Numbered from the stretch's first letter, positions 51,426 to 63,416 are shown. The stretch is 64,000 bases of DNA from Bog-375 sp049698695 (GCA_049698695.1 JBAVYH010000034.1:62001-126000); one strand, 5' to 3'. Notes: a model not told the origin generated them from the sequence alone. A program made the numbers and translations.

Positions 51426-53009
51426 GTGCAGAGCCTTTACCCGACGGCCGGCTTTCTGCTGCTTGCCGCCTGCTTCGCCCCGGTGGTGGCGCTCGGCGCC
51501 GATGCGCGGCCGGCATTCACCGCTCCGTTCGAAACCACGGGCGAGCTCACCCCGCGGAACAGGATCGACGAGCTGGTTTTCGCCCGCTGGAAAGAGCTGG
51601 GCATACAGCCGGCGAATCTTTGCTCGGATAACGTGTTTTTGAGGCGGGCATGGCTCGATGTCACCGGGACTCTGCCCACCGCAGAGCAAGCTACGGAGTT
51701 TCTCAATAGCCAGGACCCCAACAAGCGCGCCCTGCTGATCGATCAACTGCTGGCTCGCGACGAATTCGACGATTACTGGGCGATGAAGTGGACCGACCTG
51801 CTGCGCGTCAAAGCCGAGTTTCCGATCGAGCTGTGGCCCGACGCCGCTCAAGCCTACTACCACTGGATTCGCGATTCGCTGCGCGCGAACAAGCCCTACG
51901 ACCAATTCGTCAAGGAGATGCTGACCGCGAGCGGCAGCAACTTCCGCGAGGCGCCGGTGAACTTCTATCGCGCCATGCAGAACCGCGAGCCGGCTGGGAT
52001 TGCGCAAAGCGTTGCCTTGACCCTCATGGGCGTGCGGACCGAGAAGTGGCCGGCGGCGCGGCTGGCACAAATGGCGGCGTTTTTCTCGGCAGTTGGGTAC
52101 AAACACACCGACGAATGGAAAGAGGAGATTGTTTTTTTCGATCCCGCCAAAGCGCCTGCCGGCGCGCTGACCTTTCCGGACGGAACTCCGGCCCGGCTCC
52201 AACCCAACCAGGATCCGCGGGAATTGTTTGCCGATTGGCTGGCCGCTCCCGGCAATCCGTGGTTCGCGCGCAACATCGTCACCCGCATCTGGTATTGGCT
52301 GCTGGGCCGAGGGATCATCCAGGAGCCGGACGACATTCGCGCCGACAATCCGCCGGAAAACCCGATGCTGCTGGCCTGGCTGGAGCGCGAGCTGGTGGCG
52401 TCGCATTACGATTTGAAGCACATTTTCCGGCTGATCCTCAACTCGACCACGTACCAGCTTTCGCCGATACCGCGGGCGGAGCGGGCAGCCGCGGCGGCCC
52501 ATTTTGCAGCTTATCCGCTGCGGCGGCTGGATGCGGAAGTGCTGATCGACGCGCTCGACCAAATCACCGGCACGAGTGAAGACTATACCAGCGCCATTCC
52601 GGAACCTTACACTTTCATGCCGGATTTCCAGCGCGCCATCAAACTGCCGGATGGCAGCATCGGCAGCGCTTTCCTGGACCTGTTCGGACGACCGGCGCGC
52701 GATACCGGCTTGGAATCGGAACGCAACAACCGCGTCAGCGACGCGCAGCGGCTGTACATGCTGAATTCGAGCCACGTGCAGCGCAAGATCCAGCAGGGGC
52801 CGAAGCTGGCGGCGCTGATGCGCGACAACAGGAATCCGCGGGAACTGGTAACGCAGATGTATCTGACGATTCTTTCGCGCTACCCAACCGATGAAGAGTG
52901 GAGGACGGTGGTGGCGCACTCGCAATCCGGCGCGGCGCGGGGACGAGCGGCAGCCGTCGATCTGGCCTGGGGATTGATCAACAGCGCCGAGTTTCTCTAC
53001 CGGCATTAG
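51426..53009 (+). CDS. DUF1549/DUF1553 exported protein
   Basis: A 527-aa protein with signal peptide (LYPTAGFLLLAACFAPVVALG). The first domain (RIDELVFARWKELGIQPANL, FLRRAWLDVTGTLPT, DDYWAMKWTDLLRV) is DUF1549 and the C-terminal one (GNPWFARNIVTRIWYWLLGR, RRLDAEVLIDALDQITG, NSSHVQRKIQQGPKL) is DUF1553. In Planctomycetes and Acidobacteriota this protein is nearly always followed by a DUF1501 protein, as here (13 nt gap). No cytochrome c heme site (C-x2-CH) is present, unlike some longer homologues. Start GTG at 51426. Role unknown; the family is linked to surface polysaccharide use by association only. Confidence 0.9.
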   Translation: MQSLYPTAGFLLLAACFAPVVALGADARPAFTAPFETTGELTPRNRIDELVFARWKELGIQPANLCSDNVFLRRAWLDVTGTLPTAEQATEFLNSQDPNKRALLIDQLLARDEFDDYWAMKWTDLLRVKAEFPIELWPDAAQAYYHWIRDSLRANKPYDQFVKEMLTASGSNFREAPVNFYRAMQNREPAGIAQSVALTLMGVRTEKWPAARLAQMAAFFSAVGYKHTDEWKEEIVFFDPAKAPAGALTFPDGTPARLQPNQDPRELFADWLAAPGNPWFARNIVTRIWYWLLGRGIIQEPDDIRADNPPENPMLLAWLERELVASHYDLKHIFRLILNSTTYQLSPIPRAERAAAAAHFAAYPLRRLDAEVLIDALDQITGTSEDYTSAIPEPYTFMPDFQRAIKLPDGSIGSAFLDLFGRPARDTGLESERNNRVSDAQRLYMLNSSHVQRKIQQGPKLAALMRDNRNPRELVTQMYLTILSRYPTDEEWRTVVAHSQSGAARGRAAAVDLAWGLINSAEFLYRH

Positions 53010-53022
53010 GAGGCATCACGAT

Positions 53023-54366
53023 ATGAGTCACGATTTCCGTTTGCTGCCGATCAACCGGCGCGAAGCCTTGCGCGAGGGATTCTTCGGCGCCGCCGGCGTG
53101 CTGCTGGCGGGCCGCCTGGCGGGCGCTGCGAGCACGATCCCGGTGGCGGCGCCGGCCAAGGCGAAGTCGGTGATTCAGATTTGGATGTGGGGAGGGCCGG
53201 CGCATCTCGACACTTTCGACCCCAAGCCCGAGGCCGGCCAGGATTACTGCGGTCCGTTGAATTCGCCCATCGAAACTAACGTGAGTGGAATTCGCATCTG
53301 CGAGCTGCTGCCGTTGCTGGCCAAACAGGCGGACAAGTACTCGCTGATCCGCGGCATGACGCACGGGCTTTACGCGCATGAAACCGCGTCGTACACGGTG
53401 CAGACGGGGCGCATCGCGGGAGGGCACGACGTGTATCCCAGCGTGGGCGCGGTGGTGTCGCTATTCAAGGGCTACAACGGCGGTTACAAAGGAATGATTC
53501 CGCCCTACATCGTGCTCACCGAGCCGCAGGGCCGGTTCTCCGAAGAGGGCTTCCTGGGATCGCGGTATAAACCGTTCGCCACCGGCGGCGATCCGGCGCA
53601 AGCGCGCTTCGTGGTGGAAGGGGTGGTGGCGCAGGGCATCACGGACCAGCGCCAGCGGGAGCGTCGCGAGTACCTGCATCAACTGGATACGCTGGGCCGC
53701 GCTATGAAGGGCGATCCGCAGTTGGCCGCCAGCGACGATGCGGAGCGGCTGGCGTACGAATTGATTCTGGGCGACGCCGGCAAAGTTTTCGACCTCTCTC
53801 AGGAGAAGGACGATTTGCGCGACCGCTACGGCCGGACCACCTTCGGCCAGTCGTGCCTGGCGGCGCGCCGGCTGGTGGAGCGCGGCGTTCCTTATATCAC
53901 GATCAATTACCAGGGCGGCTGGGATACGCACAAGGAGAATTTCCAGGTGATGCGGCGCCGGCTGCCGGAGATGGACAAGGGGCTGGCGACGCTGCTCGAG
54001 GATCTGTCGCAGCGCGGGCTGCTCGAGACCACGCTGGTCTGGTGGAACGGCGAATTCGGCAGGAAGCCGAAGGTGGATTGGGAGGCGCCGTGGAACGGCG
54101 GCCGCAACCATTGGGGCAGCGTGTTTTCGGCGCTGGTGGCGGGCGGCGGTTTCAAGGGCGGCCAGGTGGTGGGTTCTTCCGATGCCAGGGGGGAAGAGGT
54201 GAAGGACCGGCCGGTGTATCCTGCTGACCTGATTGGCAGCATGTACGAGCTGCTGGGCATCGACCCGCAGGCCAGGCTGCCGCATCCGATGGGGCTTGAG
54301 GCGCGCGCGACGCCCGCGGCAGCCGATGGATTGCCGCGAGCCGGACGCCTGAAGGAGATTATGTGA
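53023..54366 (+). CDS. DUF1501 (sulfatase-like) exported protein
   Basis: A 447-aa protein of the DUF1501 family, whose fold resembles alkaline phosphatase and sulfatase. The N-terminus NRREALREGFFGAAGVLLAG is a twin-arginine-type leader, so export by Tat is likely. Conserved stretches are WMWGGPAHLDTFDPKP, RGMTHG, GGWDTHKENF, WWNGEFGRKP and GGRNHWGSVFSALVAGGGFKGGQ. It sits between the DUF1549/1553 and PPC genes and overlaps the latter by 4 bp. The catalytic activity has not been demonstrated for the family to my knowledge. Confidence 0.92.
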   Translation: MSHDFRLLPINRREALREGFFGAAGVLLAGRLAGAASTIPVAAPAKAKSVIQIWMWGGPAHLDTFDPKPEAGQDYCGPLNSPIETNVSGIRICELLPLLAKQADKYSLIRGMTHGLYAHETASYTVQTGRIAGGHDVYPSVGAVVSLFKGYNGGYKGMIPPYIVLTEPQGRFSEEGFLGSRYKPFATGGDPAQARFVVEGVVAQGITDQRQRERREYLHQLDTLGRAMKGDPQLAASDDAERLAYELILGDAGKVFDLSQEKDDLRDRYGRTTFGQSCLAARRLVERGVPYITINYQGGWDTHKENFQVMRRRLPEMDKGLATLLEDLSQRGLLETTLVWWNGEFGRKPKVDWEAPWNGGRNHWGSVFSALVAGGGFKGGQVVGSSDARGEEVKDRPVYPADLIGSMYELLGIDPQARLPHPMGLEARATPAAADGLPRAGRLKEIM

Positions 54367-56654
54367 AGCGCGCGGTTTCCGCTGCAGCGGCCGTGGCCGC
54401 GCTGGCGTTCGCGCTGGCGGCCCAGCAGCAACGGATTCCGCACGCCGGATACGTCTATCCCGCCGGAGGCCGGCAGGGCACCAGCATCGAAGTCCGCGTC
54501 GGCGGCCAGTTTTTGAATGGCGCCAATGCAGCATATGTTTCTGGAAGCGGTGTGCAGGCGAAAGTAATGCAATATGTAAGGCCGCTGACCGGAATGGAAG
54601 CCCAGAAGTTGCGCGACGAGATGCAGAAGCTGAGGGAAAAGCGGGCGGCGGCGCAGAAGCCGGCACCGGCGGGTTCCCCCGGCGTCAGCTTCACCGAAAC
54701 GGATGTGAAGAAGGTGGCGGAGATCCGCGACGAGTTGGAGGGCGTGCAGCGCAGCCGATCGATTCCGGCGATTGCCGAAATCGCGATTCTGCAGGTGGAC
54801 ATCGCGCCGGACGCCGCGGTGGGCCCTCGGAAGCTGCGATTGGAGACAGCCGGCGGGCTGACCAATCCGATCGTATTCTGCGTGGGCGAGCTGCCGGAAT
54901 TCACGCGGCAGCCGGCCCGCGTGGCGCCCGCCTACAATGTGGTCAACGGCGCGACCCCGGCGAACCGCGCGGTAGCGCGCCCGCCGGAGCCGCCTACCGA
55001 GATCACGCTGCCGGCGGTGTTGAACGGCCAGATGACGCCCGGTACGGCGGACCAATATCGCTTCCAGGCAAAGCGGGGCCAGCACCTGGTAATCGAGGCC
55101 AGCGCGCGGGCGCTGATACCTTACCTTTCCGACGCCGTGCCCGGATGGTTTCAAGCGGCGCTGACGCTGCGCGACGGGCAGGGGAGGGAACTCGAATCGG
55201 CGGACCATTTCTTCTTCCATCCCGATCCGCTGCTCCATTACGAGGTTCCGGCCGACGGTGAGTACGTTGTAGGGATCCACGATTCGATTTACCGCGGGCG
55301 GGAGGACTTCGTTTACCGCATCAGCATCGGTGAGCTGCCGGTCATCACTGGCATCTTCCCATTGGGCGCGAAGGCCGGGGCGCGAACGGCGATCGAGACA
55401 CAGGGCTGGAATCTGCCCGCGGCGCGGATCACGGAGAACTTCAAGGGCAAGGCGAAGGGCGTGTACCCGGTTTCTGTGCGGAACGATGAATGGACCTCCA
55501 ACAGCGTGCCTCTTGCCCTGGATTCCCTGCCGGAGACGATGGCCCGCGCGGGGATCGGCCGGAGGGAAAAAGCGCAGCGGGTGAAGCTGCCGATTATCGT
55601 CAACGGGCGCATCGCGCAGCCCGGCGAGACGAAGTTTTTCCGCTTCGAGGGGCGCGCCGGCGAAGGAATTGTAGCCGAGGTATCGGCGCGCAGGCTGGGC
55701 TCGCCGCTCGATTCGACGCTGCGGCTGACAGATGCAGCCGGGAGACAGATCGCCTTCAACGACGATTTCGAAGACCCGGCCGCCGGCCTGATCACGCACC
55801 AGGCCGATTCGCTCATTTCCTGCAAGCTGCCGTCTAAAGGGATTTATTTCTTGCAAGTGGCGGATGCGGAGCGCAAGGGTGGCCCGGAGTACGGATACCG
55901 GCTGCGCATCAGCCAGCCGCGGCCGGATTTCGAACTGCGCGTGGCGCCTTCGAGCGTCAATCTGCGCGCCGGCGCGACGGTTCCGATCACGGTGCGCGCC
56001 ATACGCCGCGACGGTTTCGCGGGCGAGATCGCGCTGAGCCTGAAGGATGCGCCGGCCGATTTCACCCTGAGCGGCGCGGCGGTTCCCTCCGGACAGGACA
56101 AGGTGCGGGTGACGCTGACGGCGCCGCGGACGCCGGTTGACCAGCCTCTTTCGATTCACCTGACCGGGAGGGCGACCATCGATGGCCGCGAAGTAACGCG
56201 CACCGCGGTTCCTGCCGAAGAGATGGAGCAGGCGTTTGCATACCATCACCTGGTGGCGGAGGACGCGTGGATGGTGCGCGTGATCGGCGCGGGTGCGCGC
56301 GGAGTTGGGTGGCGGCCGATCGAAAAGCCGGTGAAGCTGGCGTCCGGCGCCGCCACGCCAGTCGAAGTCTTCGTTCCTCCCCGCTTTCAGCGCGGAGTGA
56401 CGCTGGCGTTGGACGAACCGCCGGAGGGAATTTCGATTCAGAGCGTAACCCCGGAACGCGACGGCGTCCGGGTGGTTCTGCGTCTTGAGGCCGGCAAAGC
56501 CAGGCCGGGGCTGAAAGGCAATCTGATTCTGGACGCGTTCCGCGATGTGGCGCCGAATGCCGCGACCGGGAATCGGCCGCGCCGGCGTCAGCCGCTGGGA
56601 ACGCTGCCGGCCATCCCCTTCGAAGTAGTGGAAGCGGCGGTCCCGCGCAGATAA
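54363..56654 (+). CDS. Large exported protein with PPC-like domains
   Basis: A 763-aa secreted protein starting with GTG at 54363, which overlaps the upstream stop. After the signal (VAALAFALAAQQQ) come an IPT-like start (AGYVYPAGGRQGTSIEVRVG), a charged helical insert (KLRDEMQKLREKRAAAQKPA) and two pre-peptidase C-terminal (PPC)-like beta-sandwiches (GTADQYRFQAKRGQHLVIEA; GETKFFRFEGRAGEGIVAEV). Several Ig-like units follow. PPC domains usually help secretion or substrate binding. It completes the DUF1549/1553-DUF1501-PPC operon. Ligand unknown. Confidence 0.88.
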   Translation: MKRAVSAAAAVAALAFALAAQQQRIPHAGYVYPAGGRQGTSIEVRVGGQFLNGANAAYVSGSGVQAKVMQYVRPLTGMEAQKLRDEMQKLREKRAAAQKPAPAGSPGVSFTETDVKKVAEIRDELEGVQRSRSIPAIAEIAILQVDIAPDAAVGPRKLRLETAGGLTNPIVFCVGELPEFTRQPARVAPAYNVVNGATPANRAVARPPEPPTEITLPAVLNGQMTPGTADQYRFQAKRGQHLVIEASARALIPYLSDAVPGWFQAALTLRDGQGRELESADHFFFHPDPLLHYEVPADGEYVVGIHDSIYRGREDFVYRISIGELPVITGIFPLGAKAGARTAIETQGWNLPAARITENFKGKAKGVYPVSVRNDEWTSNSVPLALDSLPETMARAGIGRREKAQRVKLPIIVNGRIAQPGETKFFRFEGRAGEGIVAEVSARRLGSPLDSTLRLTDAAGRQIAFNDDFEDPAAGLITHQADSLISCKLPSKGIYFLQVADAERKGGPEYGYRLRISQPRPDFELRVAPSSVNLRAGATVPITVRAIRRDGFAGEIALSLKDAPADFTLSGAAVPSGQDKVRVTLTAPRTPVDQPLSIHLTGRATIDGREVTRTAVPAEEMEQAFAYHHLVAEDAWMVRVIGAGARGVGWRPIEKPVKLASGAATPVEVFVPPRFQRGVTLALDEPPEGISIQSVTPERDGVRVVLRLEAGKARPGLKGNLILDAFRDVAPNAATGNRPRRRQPLGTLPAIPFEVVEAAVPRR

Positions 56655-56670
56655 GCGACCACGCGGCGGG

Positions 56671-57774
56671 TTAGCGGCGGCCGGCTTGCTTGCGCCGTTG
56701 CGTGCGGCGGAAGCCCTCGGCGCGGCCTCTGGGCGTTCTCGGGAAAGGCAGGACGACGCTTTTCGAACGCGATTCCGTTTGCGTGCAATCCGTGCCGGTT
56801 CCGGCGGTGAGCAACTCGCGAATCACTTTGTTCCTGCTCGAGGAGCTCTCCACATAGTCGACACCGGTGCTGGTCAGCGCATAGTCGGAGTTGTCTTCCA
56901 TCACGGCGACGAACCCCTTCGACCGCAGGTACCAGAGAGTGAAATTCAGGTACTCACGCGGGAAAGCCATGCGCCGCTCCAGTTCCAGCACCGAAACTCC
57001 CGGCTTACTTTCGCAGATACGGCGGCGCTGGTATAGCAGGGAGAGGACACCCAAGCGCCGGTTAGTTTCACCCTCAATTCCATCCACAAAAGATTTCTGC
57101 CAAAAGACGGGCATGGGCTCGGGCGGCTGGCACTGGCGGGTAGCGTCGTACTCCGCGCGCAACGCCGCGTCGCTGAGCGTTTGATACGCCTCGCGCAATA
57201 GGAGGAAGCGCTCCAGGCTGCCGGTTCGGGGATTGTCCGGGTGAAAGCGCGACGCCATGATGCGATAGACCCGGTGAATCGTTTCGGAGTCGGCGTTGGG
57301 GCTGATCTGCAGGACCTCGTAGTAATCGGCGTTCTTCGACAAGGGCGCGTCCGTGGGGGGCCTGAACTGGTCCTCCGGAGCAGCGGCCGGTTCGGTTAGG
57401 GGTTCCTCTGGAACGGGTGGCATCTTTGAATAAGTCCTCGCAGGGGCAGGCTCAGCCGCCGGCGTGGTCCGCGGCTCGGGACGGTCCGTGTTCTCCAATT
57501 TCGGTTTCGGTTCGGGTTCACGCTCAGGTTCCACCGGACGCGCGGGCGCGACGAAATCGGCGTCGGCACGCGCGGCGGTCCACGTCCGCAAGGCCGAAGC
57601 CACGCGGTCGGGCCGCTTTTTGACGGGAGCGAATTCGAGCCGCGCTTCACCCGGCGCAGGGTTCAGCCCATCCAGCACAGGCTGGAAGCGGCGCATGCGC
57701 TTGTGCTGCGCGCGGATGATGCTCCCCAGCACCAGCATCACGGTAACCGCGTAAAGCCCGGCGGTGAGCATCAT
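56671..57774 (-). CDS. Membrane-anchored J-domain protein
   Basis: A 367-aa protein with one N-terminal transmembrane helix (AGLYAVTVMLVLGSIIRA), a Pro/Glu-rich linker, a J domain at residues 148-212 (YYEVLQISPNADSETIHRVY, HPD at 178-180, REAYQTLSDAALRAEYD) and a C-terminal part resembling a winged helix (VLELERRMAFPREYLNFTLW). J domains stimulate Hsp70 ATPase, so it would recruit DnaK to the inner membrane. Its ATG overlaps the upstream 88-aa gene stop as ATGA. The basic C-terminal tail (RRTQRRKQAGRR) is notable. Confidence 0.85.
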   Translation of the reverse strand: MMLTAGLYAVTVMLVLGSIIRAQHKRMRRFQPVLDGLNPAPGEARLEFAPVKKRPDRVASALRTWTAARADADFVAPARPVEPEREPEPKPKLENTDRPEPRTTPAAEPAPARTYSKMPPVPEEPLTEPAAAPEDQFRPPTDAPLSKNADYYEVLQISPNADSETIHRVYRIMASRFHPDNPRTGSLERFLLLREAYQTLSDAALRAEYDATRQCQPPEPMPVFWQKSFVDGIEGETNRRLGVLSLLYQRRRICESKPGVSVLELERRMAFPREYLNFTLWYLRSKGFVAVMEDNSDYALTSTGVDYVESSSSRNKVIRELLTAGTGTDCTQTESRSKSVVLPFPRTPRGRAEGFRRTQRRKQAGRR

Positions 57775-58037
57775 GACGCGACCGCCATGGTGCGGGCTCC
57801 CAGCGGGTACCGGCAGATATCTTCCAGCTCCGGCGTGGCGCACCCATGGCTTTCGCAATGCTCGACCAGTTTTCGAAAAGTATCGAGCCGAAACCCCTCG
57901 ACCCGACGCAGTTCCGTAGAAGCACACTCGATGTTGGTCACGGTGACTGCCCGATTGAGGTAGTCCTGGGCTTGGCGCACCAGATCGAGAGCCATCAAAT
58001 ATTGGATTCCCAGTTCGTCGCTAAGTTCGCAGACCAT
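57771..58037 (-). CDS. Small helical protein coupled to the J-domain gene
   Basis: An 88-aa cytosolic protein of unknown function, predicted mainly helical (YLMALDLVRQAQDYLNRAV, GFRLDTFRKLVEHCESHG). It has four cysteines, of which two lie in CESHGC. Its stop overlaps the J-domain gene start, so the two are translated together and the product may be its partner. Two imperfect direct repeats lie upstream (58104-58192). Confidence 0.65.
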   Translation of the reverse strand: MVCELSDELGIQYLMALDLVRQAQDYLNRAVTVTNIECASTELRRVEGFRLDTFRKLVEHCESHGCATPELEDICRYPLGARTMAVAS

Positions 58038-58103
58038 TTGATCCCAGGATGCCTGAGGTTGCTATCCAGGGACAGTCCAATCCGTACCAATTTCGCCGCT
58101 GGT

Positions 58104-58192
58104 AAGTTTGGGGCATTTTCAGTACGTACGAAGGTTTTACGGGACGGGGTACCGATGAGACTTTTCGGCCAAACTTCTGGGCGTTTTCGTAC
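58104..58192. repeat. Imperfect direct repeats upstream of the 88-aa gene
   Basis: The 22-nt stretches at 58104-58125 (AAGTTTGGGGCATTTTCAGTAC) and 58171-58192 share TTTTC-GTAC and GGGC words with the same polarity, 67 bp apart. They are 67-155 bp before the minus-strand start codon and could be binding sites of one regulator. The similarity is moderate. Confidence 0.35.
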
Positions 58193-58290
58193 GGTCTGGG
58201 GCGACGGCCTGCCCTAGCCTGTACGCGCCGCCGTCACTCTATTTACGAGTGCGCGCATGGTGGTTGGACGCTAGTTGCCAGCGTCCGGCT

Positions 58291-58665
58291 TCACTCCGCG
58301 CGGCGGTCCGATGGGCGGCGCGCGCTGGCATCGGGGCCGCCATTTTCCGGCTTCGCGGCTCTGTCTTTGCCCTTCAGCATACTCGCGAGTACGACCGCGG
58401 CCGGCACGGCCGCCAGCAGCGCGTACTTGATCCGCGTCTTGCGCGGCGTAGGGAGGTTCGGGGGCACGACGCCGGCGTCATGCGAGTGATCAATCGCTTT
58501 CCCCATGCGCATTTCGTCCAGGTTGTACTCGAATTGTTTTCCGCAATCCAGGCAAACCACGTAGCTCTGGCTGTGCGGTTGCCCTGCCTTGGTGATCGGC
58601 GCGACCGGGCGGGTAAGGCGCCGGTGGGGACAACGGAACAGGATATTGAGCAGGCTGTCGATCAT
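58291..58665 (-). CDS. Small zinc-ribbon-like membrane protein
   Basis: A 124-aa protein. The N-terminal part has CPH (Cys12, His14) and CLDCGKQFEYNLDEM (Cys38, Cys41), which together could form a zinc ribbon. A transmembrane helix follows at about residues 81-97 (ALLAAVPAAVVLASML) and the C-terminal tail is hydrophilic. Topology puts the zinc site in the cytoplasm. No close family is recognised and there is no obvious operon partner. Confidence 0.7.
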   Translation of the reverse strand: MIDSLLNILFRCPHRRLTRPVAPITKAGQPHSQSYVVCLDCGKQFEYNLDEMRMGKAIDHSHDAGVVPPNLPTPRKTRIKYALLAAVPAAVVLASMLKGKDRAAKPENGGPDASARRPSDRRAE

Positions 58666-58784
58666 ACTCGGGCTGAGGACGCGGGTCCTTAGATATATTG
58701 TCGCAGGGTGCGCGACGCGGTGCGCATGGCTGCGTCGGACTCCGCGAGTGTCCCGTCTCTGAAGTTCGTTGGCGAGGCTCGATA

Positions 58785-58829
58785 TTGTATCAGGGCAACG
58801 GCTTCAGCCGGCTTCAGCCGTGCCCTGGA
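58785..58829 (+). repeat. Dispersed repeat family B, copy 2 (short)
   Basis: TTGTATCAGGGCAACGGCTTCAGCC, then a second GGCTTCAGCC unit and GTGCCC. It is a truncated or rearranged form with the hairpin core duplicated. Confidence 0.75.
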
Positions 58830-58896
58830 GTTTCTGCACTTCCGAATGCGCGGGGATGATTAGCCCGAAATCCCACGGCGGAACTTCGAATCAGCT

Positions 58897-59009
58897 TTGT
58901 ATCAGGGCACGGCTTCAGCCGTGCCGGCGGTGGACCTTTAGATATGGCCTTTAGGCCCCGTGCTGGAGCGATGGCTCTAAGACTCTGGAATCGTGTTGCG
59001 GACTTGTCG
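58897..59009 (+). repeat. Dispersed repeat family B, copy 3 (long)
   Basis: TTGTATCAGGGC, then a perfect hairpin GGCACGGC-TTCA-GCCGTGCC, then GGCC-TTTA-GGCC and GAGC-GATG-GCTC stem-loops. It ends with TGGAATCGTGTTGCGGACTT, the reverse complement of the string that precedes copy 1. Confidence 0.8.
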
Positions 59010-59086
59010 GACATGACACCGGAACAAAACGGGAGGACCGCAACGTTGGCGCGCGCGGGAGCGGCAATGGAGCACGCTCGGCCCAT

Positions 59087-59116
59087 TTGAAACGCGACGT
59101 GTATATCTCTTATACT
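59087..59116 (+). promoter_or_regulatory. Promoter of the membrane pyrophosphatase gene
   Basis: TTGAAA (59087-59092) and TATACT (59111-59116) with an 18-bp spacer predict a start near 59123 and a leader of about 42 nt. The leader begins with the hairpin ACGGAT-TC-ATCCGT (59128-59141) and contains GGAGG just before the ATG. Confidence 0.65.
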
Positions 59117-59164
59117 GGATGGTCTGCACGGATTCATCCGTATTCCTAGAGGAGGATTTACCAG

Positions 59165-61717
<2,553 letters not shown>

Positions 61718-61742
61718 GTAGGAATCGGATCGGTAACAACTC

Positions 61743-61776
61743 TTCCAGGTGAGGCGGACGTGTCCGCGGCCTGGAA
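61743..61776 (+). terminator. Hairpin after hppA, possible terminator
   Basis: TTCCAGG (61743-61749) pairs with CCTGGAA (61770-61776) and GCGGAC (61754-61759) with GTCCGC (61762-61767), a two-level hairpin 26 nt after the stop. There is no T-run, so termination would be inefficient or Rho-dependent. Confidence 0.45.
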
Positions 61777-61856
61777 ACACCATGGGACCGGCGACCTAGG
61801 CGCGCCAATGCGGCGCGGGCGCCGGTCTCGGTTCCCGCCCCTGATACAATCCATGC

Positions 61857-63416
61857 ATGATCGTCCCGTTGAGCCCTGTCCGCTTTCTCTACCGCGCCGT
61901 CGATCTGTTCGGCCGCAAGACCGGCGTGGTCTCGGGCGATCGCCGCTTCACTTACGCTGAATTCGGCGAGCGCTGCGAGCGGCTGGCAGCCGGCCTGCTT
62001 TCCGAAGGCGTGCAGCCGGGCGACCGCGTCGCCTATCTCAGCCTGAACACGCACCAGCTTCTGGAAGGCTACTTTGGGGTGCCGCTGGCGCGCGCCGCCG
62101 TGATGCCGCTGAACGTTCGCCTGGCGGCGCCGGAGCTGGCCGCCATCCTCCAGCACGCCCAGCCGCGCGTGTTGATTTACGAGCCTGATTTTGCGCCCCT
62201 GGTGGAGCACCTGCGCCCGCTCTGCCCCCGCGTGTTCGCGACCGGCCCGGCGTACGAAGAGCTGCTCAACCGCGGCCGCATCGAGCGGCCGGATATTTTC
62301 AGCTTCGATGAAAACGCGCTCTGTGAGCTGTTCTACACCAGCGGCTCGACTGGCACGCCGAAGGGCGTGATGCTCTCGCATCGCACGCTCTATCTACACG
62401 CCATGTACGTCGCCGCGCTGATGCTGCGCGAAGATTCCGGTGTGGACCTGCACACCATTCCGCTATTTCATGCCAACGGCTGGGGCCAGGCCCACGCCGC
62501 CACGCTGCACGGATTGACGCAGGTGATGGTGCGCCGCTTCGATCCGCCGCAGGTGCTGCGCCTCATTCAAGAGGAGAAGGCCAGCTTCATGGCGCTGGTG
62601 CCGACGATGGCGGGCGCATTACTTCAGTGCCCGAACCCCGGCCAGTATGACCTCTCCAGCATGAGATACATCATGCTGGGCGGCGCTGCCTCTTCGCCTG
62701 AGCTGGTGGCGGGACTGGAGAAGATGTTCCGCTGCGACGTCAGCGCCGGCTACGGCCTCACCGAAACCAGCCCGGTGGCGACTTGCGCGCGCGACAAAAC
62801 GACCGTTCCGATTGCCACCGACGAAGAGCGCTGGCAGCGCCGCTCCATGACCGGATGGGCCGTGCCGGGCTGCGAAGTCCGCGTGGCGGACCTCAAAATG
62901 AACGACGTGCCGCACGACGGTGCGACCATCGGCGAGGTGCTGGTGCGCGGCGATATCGTGATGGAAGGTTATTACAACGACCCGGCCGGCACGGCCGCCG
63001 TGATGACCGACGGCTGGCTGCATACCGGCGATATGGCGGTTTGGGACGAGGAAAACTACGTCCAGATCGTCGACCGCCGGAAGGACATCATCATCAGCGG
63101 GGGCGAAAACATTTCCTCCATCGAAGTGGAACGCGCCATCGGCGCGCACCCGGCGGTGCTGGAATGCGCCGTGGTGGCCGCGCCCGATCCGCAATGGGGC
63201 GAAGTGCCGGCCGCGTTTGTGTGCGTCAAACCCGGCGAGAAGCTAGATGAGGCACAGCTCCTCGAGTTCCTGCAAGGTCGCATCGGGCGTTTCAAAATGC
63301 CGCGCCGTTTTCAGTTCAGCGACGCCCCACTCCCCAAGACCGGCACCGGCAAAATCATCAAACGCCAATTGCGGGAAACGTTTTGGGAAGGCAAAGAGCG
63401 GCGGGTGCAAGGCTAG
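61857..63416 (+). CDS. Acyl-CoA synthetase (AMP-forming)
   Basis: A 519-aa ANL-superfamily enzyme that activates a carboxylic acid as acyl-AMP and transfers it to CoA. The core motifs are YTSGSTGTPKGVMLSHR, GYGLTETSPV, TGDMAVWDEENYVQIVDRRKD and, at the C-terminus, LPKTGTGKIIKRQLRE, in which the conserved Lys is in GKI. The substrate pocket resembles medium- or long-chain ligases, but chain length is not predictable. ATG at 61857 gives the family N-terminus. Repeat A copy 3 begins 27 nt after the stop. Confidence 0.93.
   Translation: MIVPLSPVRFLYRAVDLFGRKTGVVSGDRRFTYAEFGERCERLAAGLLSEGVQPGDRVAYLSLNTHQLLEGYFGVPLARAAVMPLNVRLAAPELAAILQHAQPRVLIYEPDFAPLVEHLRPLCPRVFATGPAYEELLNRGRIERPDIFSFDENALCELFYTSGSTGTPKGVMLSHRTLYLHAMYVAALMLREDSGVDLHTIPLFHANGWGQAHAATLHGLTQVMVRRFDPPQVLRLIQEEKASFMALVPTMAGALLQCPNPGQYDLSSMRYIMLGGAASSPELVAGLEKMFRCDVSAGYGLTETSPVATCARDKTTVPIATDEERWQRRSMTGWAVPGCEVRVADLKMNDVPHDGATIGEVLVRGDIVMEGYYNDPAGTAAVMTDGWLHTGDMAVWDEENYVQIVDRRKDIIISGGENISSIEVERAIGAHPAVLECAVVAAPDPQWGEVPAAFVCVKPGEKLDEAQLLEFLQGRIGRFKMPRRFQFSDAPLPKTGTGKIIKRQLRETFWEGKERRVQG

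Larger units (their letters stand above)
58666..59164. other. Repeat-rich promoter region before the pyrophosphatase gene
   Basis: A 499-bp region without genes. It contains two copies of dispersed repeat B (58785-58829 and 58897-59009) and, at its right end, a promoter and a small hairpin for hppA. Nothing else supportable was found. Confidence 0.6.

Noticed and set aside
53907..56249. 780-codon minus-strand frame across the DUF1501/PPC genes
   Set aside because: Shadow frame with strong Arg bias and no domain; the plus-strand operon is coherent.
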